Assembly: GCA_016649775.1 (NCBI GenBank)
Contig: JAENWY010000016.1
Location: 1-18,909 of the forward strand
Origin: Spirochaetaceae bacterium
Lineage (GTDB): Bacteria; Spirochaetota; Spirochaetia; Sphaerochaetales; Sphaerochaetaceae
DNA length: 18,909 bases
Reading direction: 5' to 3'
The position numbers and the translations under genes are program-made. The notes beneath the pieces were generated by a model. It was not told the origin of the DNA. It saw nothing but the letters and a program-made list of their open reading frames with translations, and did no database searches. Of the stretch, positions 15,375-18,909 are shown in pieces; position 1 is the first letter of the stretch, and each line of letters starts with the position of its first letter.

Positions 15375-16433
15375 CTAATTTCTTATTTCAATAGCCTCAG
15401 CTGGACAAACTTCATGACAACAATAGCACATAACACATTTATCTTCATTTAAAATAATTTTTTTATTAACAAGAGAAAGTGCTGATGCCGGACAAATGTT
15501 TATACATTTTTTACAAAGAATACACTTTTCAGGTATAAAAGTTGGTTTTACTCTATCCCCGTTATTGCTTTTTTTGTTAGGATTAATTCTTTTGTAATCT
15601 TCTAAAATAATATCATTGGCATTTATATCAGTGTAATCCATATCTTCAAATTTAGTTGTATCACTAATTTTATTTAAAATTCCACATTTAATTACAGGTA
15701 TATCCATAGGGTTATGGCCCATAATAGTTGCTTGAGCAATATCAACGGCTAATAGATCATTACTAGCAATTAATATGCCAATATTTCTTGGTGTTCCATT
15801 TCCAGGACCAGATCCTTCCATACCAATAATAGCATCCATAAGTGCAAAAGCAGCTTTTGATTGTGTATGAATGCCACAAATTAGTTTTGCAAAATCATCA
15901 CGACGAGGATATTTTACATGTTGTGGGCTTTTATGAAAACCTGGAACTAATCCAAATTGATTTTTAAGTGCTCCTGTTGTAATCATCAACTCATGGGTTT
16001 TGAATTTAGGTAGTGTTATAAGTAAATCTATGTCATTAATAGTACTTGTAAGAGTTATCTTTTTTTCTAATATAGGTAGTTTTATTTTAAAATTTCCTTT
16101 TAGAAAGTTAACCCATTCAACTCCTTCTTCTTCACAAATTTGATAGAGTCCACTTTTAGTTGGTTTTAGTCCATGTTTATGAAGAGCTGGAGAGTCACCT
16201 ACAACAATTGATGTAGCACCTTTAGTTTTAACATACTTAATCATTGCTCTTAGTATTTCAGGATTAGTTGTAATAGCTTTTTCACTTGGGCTATCAGATA
16301 AAATATTTGGTTTTATTAAAATCTTTTTACCTTGAACTTCTGGAAAGGATGAATGTTCACATGCTTTTACTACAGCTTGATAAACTTTTTCTCTATCATA
16401 AGAGTCACATTTTACAATACTTACTTTACTCAT
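15375..16433 (-). CDS. DUF362 protein with C-terminal 2x[4Fe-4S] ferredoxin domain
   Basis: A 352-residue cytosolic iron-sulfur protein. The N-terminal 290 or so residues are a DUF362 domain: GKKILIKPNILSDSPSEKAITTNP, ATSIVVGDSPA, LITLPKFKTHELMITTGALKNQFG, and GMEGSGPGNGTPR. The C-terminus carries two ferredoxin-type clusters: Cys304, 307, 310 and 314 (CILCKKCINICP), and Cys333, 336, 339 and 343 (CVMCYCCHEVCP, with an extra Cys338). Proteins of this build occur widely in anaerobes. Their reaction is not established, though electron transfer is likely. The ATG at 16433 has AGAGG seven bases upstream. It overlaps the end of the methyltransferase gene by eight bases, so translation is probably coupled. 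Confidence 0.9.
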   Translation of the reverse strand: MSKVSIVKCDSYDREKVYQAVVKACEHSSFPEVQGKKILIKPNILSDSPSEKAITTNPEILRAMIKYVKTKGATSIVVGDSPALHKHGLKPTKSGLYQICEEEGVEWVNFLKGNFKIKLPILEKKITLTSTINDIDLLITLPKFKTHELMITTGALKNQFGLVPGFHKSPQHVKYPRRDDFAKLICGIHTQSKAAFALMDAIIGMEGSGPGNGTPRNIGILIASNDLLAVDIAQATIMGHNPMDIPVIKCGILNKISDTTKFEDMDYTDINANDIILEDYKRINPNKKSNNGDRVKPTFIPEKCILCKKCINICPASALSLVNKKIILNEDKCVMCYCCHEVCPAEAIEIRN

Positions 16434-17229
16434 TATTATCCTCTGTTTTTTTTATTAAGCAAAAATATAGAGGACCTTTACCCTTTGAGGTATCTGGTAA
16501 TATAATCTGTCCATATTTTCTTTTCTCTGTGAATTGTGCATCAAAATCAATTAATGTAAATTTCCCATTTCTTTTTTTAAATAATTTTTCAATAACTTCT
16601 TCATCTTCTTGAGGTGTAATTGCACATGTTGAATATAGAATTAATCCACCAGGTTTAACCGCATCAAGAGCAGAGGCTAGCATAGCAAATTGTTGTATTG
16701 CTAAATGCTTGGGTCTATTTGGTGACCACATCTCAAGAGCTGATGGAGTGGCTAGTACATGTCTTTCGCTAGAACAAGGTGCATCTAAAAGAATTTTATC
16801 ATAAATATTCTTTTCAAATATTCCCCATTTACTAGCATCATGTGCACTAACTTTTATATTAACTTGATATTCAGGTTTTAAATGGTCATTTATAACATTA
16901 TGTAATCTAGCTCTTCTTTTTGAAGATCTATCATTACTAATTAAAAGGCCAGAACCTTTTAATTCTGAAGCTAATATAAGTGTTTTTCCACCAGGAGCAG
17001 CACACATATCAAGTACTAAATCGTCTTTTTGTACATCTAATAGTTTAGCACAAATAATTGAAGCTTCATCCATATAATAGGGTTTAAGCAATTCTTCTTT
17101 TAATTCAATAGGAGATGATTTTACAAGGAGTGCTTCTTTTAATGTAGTCCATCTATCTTTATAATAAGTTGTATAATAGTTATCAAATCTTTCCATTGGG
17201 GGGAGTTTTATCTTTTTTGTCTTAGCCAT
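16426..17229 (-). CDS. RsmB/RsmF/NSUN-family RNA m5C methyltransferase
   Basis: S-adenosylmethionine-dependent cytosine-5 methyltransferase, probably acting on rRNA or tRNA. At 267 residues it is a minimal catalytic form with no N-terminal NusB-like or C-terminal PUA domain, closest in build to NSUN3/NSUN4. Motifs: LVLDMCAAPGGKT (71-83, AdoMet binding), ISNDRSS, DAPCSSERHVL (motif IV, catalytic-pair Cys) and LYSTCAITPQEDEEVI (motif VI, the second catalytic Cys). Both cysteines are present, so it should be active. No Shine-Dalgarno sequence precedes the ATG at 17229, and the next in-frame Met (residue 12) has none either, so the start is uncertain. It is the first gene of a two-gene unit with the DUF362 gene, divergent from ccdA. 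Confidence 0.92.
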   Translation of the reverse strand: MAKTKKIKLPPMERFDNYYTTYYKDRWTTLKEALLVKSSPIELKEELLKPYYMDEASIICAKLLDVQKDDLVLDMCAAPGGKTLILASELKGSGLLISNDRSSKRRARLHNVINDHLKPEYQVNIKVSAHDASKWGIFEKNIYDKILLDAPCSSERHVLATPSALEMWSPNRPKHLAIQQFAMLASALDAVKPGGLILYSTCAITPQEDEEVIEKLFKKRNGKFTLIDFDAQFTEKRKYGQIILPDTSKGKGPLYFCLIKKTEDNNE

Positions 17230-17365
17230 AATTTTAAATATAATATAAAAACCTTATAAAAACTAGATTTTTAGTAGTAAAGATAGTGTTTTGTTTAAAA
17301 TGTGATAAAGTCACTGTTCTTATTTATAGATGTAATCTATATTTATTCAATAGGAGTTGAATTAA

Positions 17366-18043
17366 ATGGCATACATTACTGCATTTCTAGAAGGGCTACT
17401 GAGTTTTATTAGTCCTTGTGTCCTTCCTATGATACCTTTATATATCGGATATCTTGCAGGAGGTAGTATAAATGGTAACTCTCAAAAAGAACCGAATAAT
17501 AATTTAATTATTAATAGCATTTCTTTTATTATAGGTTTTTCTCTCCTTTTTGTTGCTTTAGGTGCTAGTGCTAGTTTTTTAGGAACTTACTTAAATGAGC
17601 ATTTAGATATAATAAATAGAGTGGGGGGTATAATTGTAATTATTTTTGCTTTAAGTTTTTTGGGGTTAAAATTTTTACCATTCTTAGAAAATACTTATAA
17701 ACCTAGAATGAATACAAAGAGTCTTAGTGTGTTTTCATCATTATTATTTGGAATAGTATTTGCCATAGGTTGGTCTCCTTGTACTGGTCCTTTTTTAGGC
17801 TCTGCATTAATGCTAGCGGCTAATAGTGATACTTTAACACAGGGTGTGTTTACTTTATTTGCATATTCAATGGGTCTTGGAATACCCTTTTTACTCTCTG
17901 CAATATTATTAAAACAATTAGAAGGCGCTTTTAGTTTTATAAAAAAACATTATAAAATAGTAACATTAGTTAGTGGATTACTATTACTTGCAATGGGAAT
18001 TTTAATGAGTCTTGGATATTCTCCTGCTCAATTATTTATATAA
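17366..18043 (+). CDS. ccdA: CcdA-type thiol:disulfide transporter (cytochrome c biogenesis protein family)
   Basis: An inner-membrane protein that moves reducing equivalents from cytosolic thioredoxin to extracytoplasmic thioredoxin-like proteins. It has 225 residues and about six hydrophobic segments, the usual CcdA/short DsbD form. Two redox cysteines sit in the expected membrane motifs: ISPCVLPM (Cys18) and GWSPCTGP (Cys139). The ATG at 17366 has AGGAG nine bases upstream. The tlpA-like gene begins ten bases after its stop, giving a two-gene operon whose products almost certainly pass electrons from one to the other. No cytochrome c or haem-handling gene is near, so the partners are more likely periplasmic or envelope proteins needing reduced thiols. 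Confidence 0.94.
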   Translation: MAYITAFLEGLLSFISPCVLPMIPLYIGYLAGGSINGNSQKEPNNNLIINSISFIIGFSLLFVALGASASFLGTYLNEHLDIINRVGGIIVIIFALSFLGLKFLPFLENTYKPRMNTKSLSVFSSLLFGIVFAIGWSPCTGPFLGSALMLAANSDTLTQGVFTLFAYSMGLGIPFLLSAILLKQLEGAFSFIKKHYKIVTLVSGLLLLAMGILMSLGYSPAQLFI

Positions 18044-18053
18044 GGAAAAAAAG

Positions 18054-18818
18054 ATGGATAATAAAAAGAAATCAATAGTATTAATTATTGCTATAATTGT
18101 AGTATTTGCTTTAGCTTCAGTTGCATATAACTATTTAAAAGTAGATGCTCCAACTACAAGTTTTGTACCTAATGTTAAAAGTGAAAAGGTTGAAAAGATA
18201 ATCGCAAATGCTAATTTAAATGCAAATGAAGAAAATGATTCAAAATTAAATACTGAAGTAGTAAAGAGTCCTGTAGATACTGCTAAAAAAGTAGATAATC
18301 AATCTGAAACTTCTCCAACTATAGAAGAAAATACAAGTTTAGTAGCAACTACTGATGCTCCTAAAGAAGCTGTGAGTTCAACTGATAATAGTTCACTAAT
18401 GCCTGATATTCCAATCAAAATGCTTGATGGAACAGAGTCAACATTTTGGAAAGTAGTTCCAAAAGGAAAACCTGTTGTAATAAATCTATTTGCATCATGG
18501 TGCCCCCCTTGTAAAGCTGAAATGCCAGAATTTGTTAAGACTAGAGAAGAATACAAGGATAAGGTAACATTCATTTTCTTTGATAGTTTTGATGGAACTC
18601 GAGAAACAGAAACTACTTTAAATAAATTTGTTGATAGTTATTTTACAGATAAAGATACCTTAATTGTATTAGATCCAGGCTATTTAAGTTATATTTTTAA
18701 TACAAATAGCATTCCTGTAACAATACTTTTAAATGATAAAGGTGAAATTGTTAATGGATTTACAGGATCAATTTCTAAGACAACCTTAACAACTGCTATA
18801 GCTGAATTATTAAAGTAA
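18054..18818 (+). CDS. TlpA-like membrane-anchored thioredoxin
   Basis: An extracytoplasmic thiol-disulfide oxidoreductase of the TlpA/ResA family, 254 residues. It has an N-terminal KKK followed by a hydrophobic anchor (about 8-28) without a lipobox Cys. A low-complexity linker rich in Asn, Ser, Thr, Glu and Lys follows (about 30-115). The thioredoxin fold contains the active site FASWCPPC (Cys150 and Cys153) and the cis-proline segment NSIPVTILL near the C-terminus. The start ATG 18054 is set by AAGGA (18042-18046) seven bases upstream; an in-frame ATG at 18012 lies inside ccdA and would spoil the signal anchor. The upstream ccdA product is the likely electron donor. The long linker would hold the domain away from the membrane. 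The substrate is unknown. Confidence 0.93.
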   Translation: MDNKKKSIVLIIAIIVVFALASVAYNYLKVDAPTTSFVPNVKSEKVEKIIANANLNANEENDSKLNTEVVKSPVDTAKKVDNQSETSPTIEENTSLVATTDAPKEAVSSTDNSSLMPDIPIKMLDGTESTFWKVVPKGKPVVINLFASWCPPCKAEMPEFVKTREEYKDKVTFIFFDSFDGTRETETTLNKFVDSYFTDKDTLIVLDPGYLSYIFNTNSIPVTILLNDKGEIVNGFTGSISKTTLTTAIAELLK

Positions 18819-18840
18819 TACTTCCATAGTATTTATTTTA

Positions 18841-18884
18841 GAGTGATCACTTTATCGTCTAATATTGTGATCACTCATTTTTTT
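18841..18884 (+). terminator. Rho-independent terminator of the ccdA-tlpA operon
   Basis: GAGTGATCAC (18841-18850) and GTGATCACTC (18867-18876) form a perfect ten-base-pair stem with a 16-base loop, followed by a seven-T run. Each arm contains the self-palindrome GTGATCAC. Confidence 0.85.
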
Positions 18885-18909
18885 ATTAATTAAATTGAAT
18901 TCACTTAAA

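Noticed and set aside
17326..17340. ATAGAT/ATCTAT palindrome before ccdA as an operator
   Set aside because: Six A/T-rich base pairs with a three-base centre are expected by chance in this sequence.
18012..18053. Longer N-terminus for the TlpA-like protein inside ccdA
   Set aside because: It would put 14 residues ahead of the KKK-anchor signal and lacks a ribosome site; ATG 18054 has AAGGA seven bases upstream.
1..18909. CRISPR array, tRNA genes, insertion sequences or phage genes
   Set aside because: No regularly spaced repeats, no tRNA-like cloverleaf, and no transposase or integrase motifs were found on either strand.

Overview
The window comes from a strongly AT-rich bacterial chromosome. 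It opens in the 3' half of a 5S rRNA gene, so it lies at the downstream end of an rRNA operon. The best guess for the organism is an AT-rich spirochaete of the Treponema type. The gene set (AsnA, a Rep-like helicase, a CcdA/TlpA pair, TypA, ExoA) is typical of treponemes. From memory, Treponema pallidum also has rep next to ccdA and a thioredoxin-like gene (TP0100-TP0102 region). This assignment is inference; a low-GC Firmicute is the main alternative.

Layout. 1-140: 5S rRNA end and terminator. 254-2557: two tandem genes of the DUF2974 (Mbeg1-like) alpha/beta-hydrolase family, both broken. The first has one in-frame stop; the second is heavily decayed. 2680-4250: an acyltransferase/condensation-fold protein and a Nudix-fold protein, each with an intact frame but lost catalytic motifs. 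4384-6216: typA. 6429-8363: exoA and asnA on the minus strand, each with its own terminator. 8364-8903: a 540-base AT-rich gap. 8904-9916: a ParA ATPase with a small ribbon-helix-helix-like partner, resembling a plasmid-type (type Ib) partition cassette. 10141-11742: a GH13 alpha-glucosidase homologue whose nucleophile and three other active-site positions are replaced. 11810-15133 (minus): a DUF7309/DUF6930-like protein with a Cys/His-rich tail, and a Rep-like helicase upstream of it. 15375-17229 (minus): an RNA m5C methyltransferase overlapping a DUF362/ferredoxin protein. 17366-18818: CcdA and TlpA, ending at a strong terminator.

How the parts fit. Most of the window is housekeeping: translation (5S, TypA, rRNA methyltransferase), DNA repair and replication (ExoA, Rep), asparagine synthesis (AsnA) and extracytoplasmic thiol chemistry (CcdA handing reductant to TlpA). 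The unusual thread is that three intact genes encode enzyme folds with dismantled active sites (condensation-like, Nudix, GH13), close to two outright pseudogenes. The GH13 pseudoenzyme is the strongest candidate for something undescribed. The ParA/RHH cassette with its long AT-rich leader is second. No CRISPR array, insertion sequence, tRNA or phage gene was seen.
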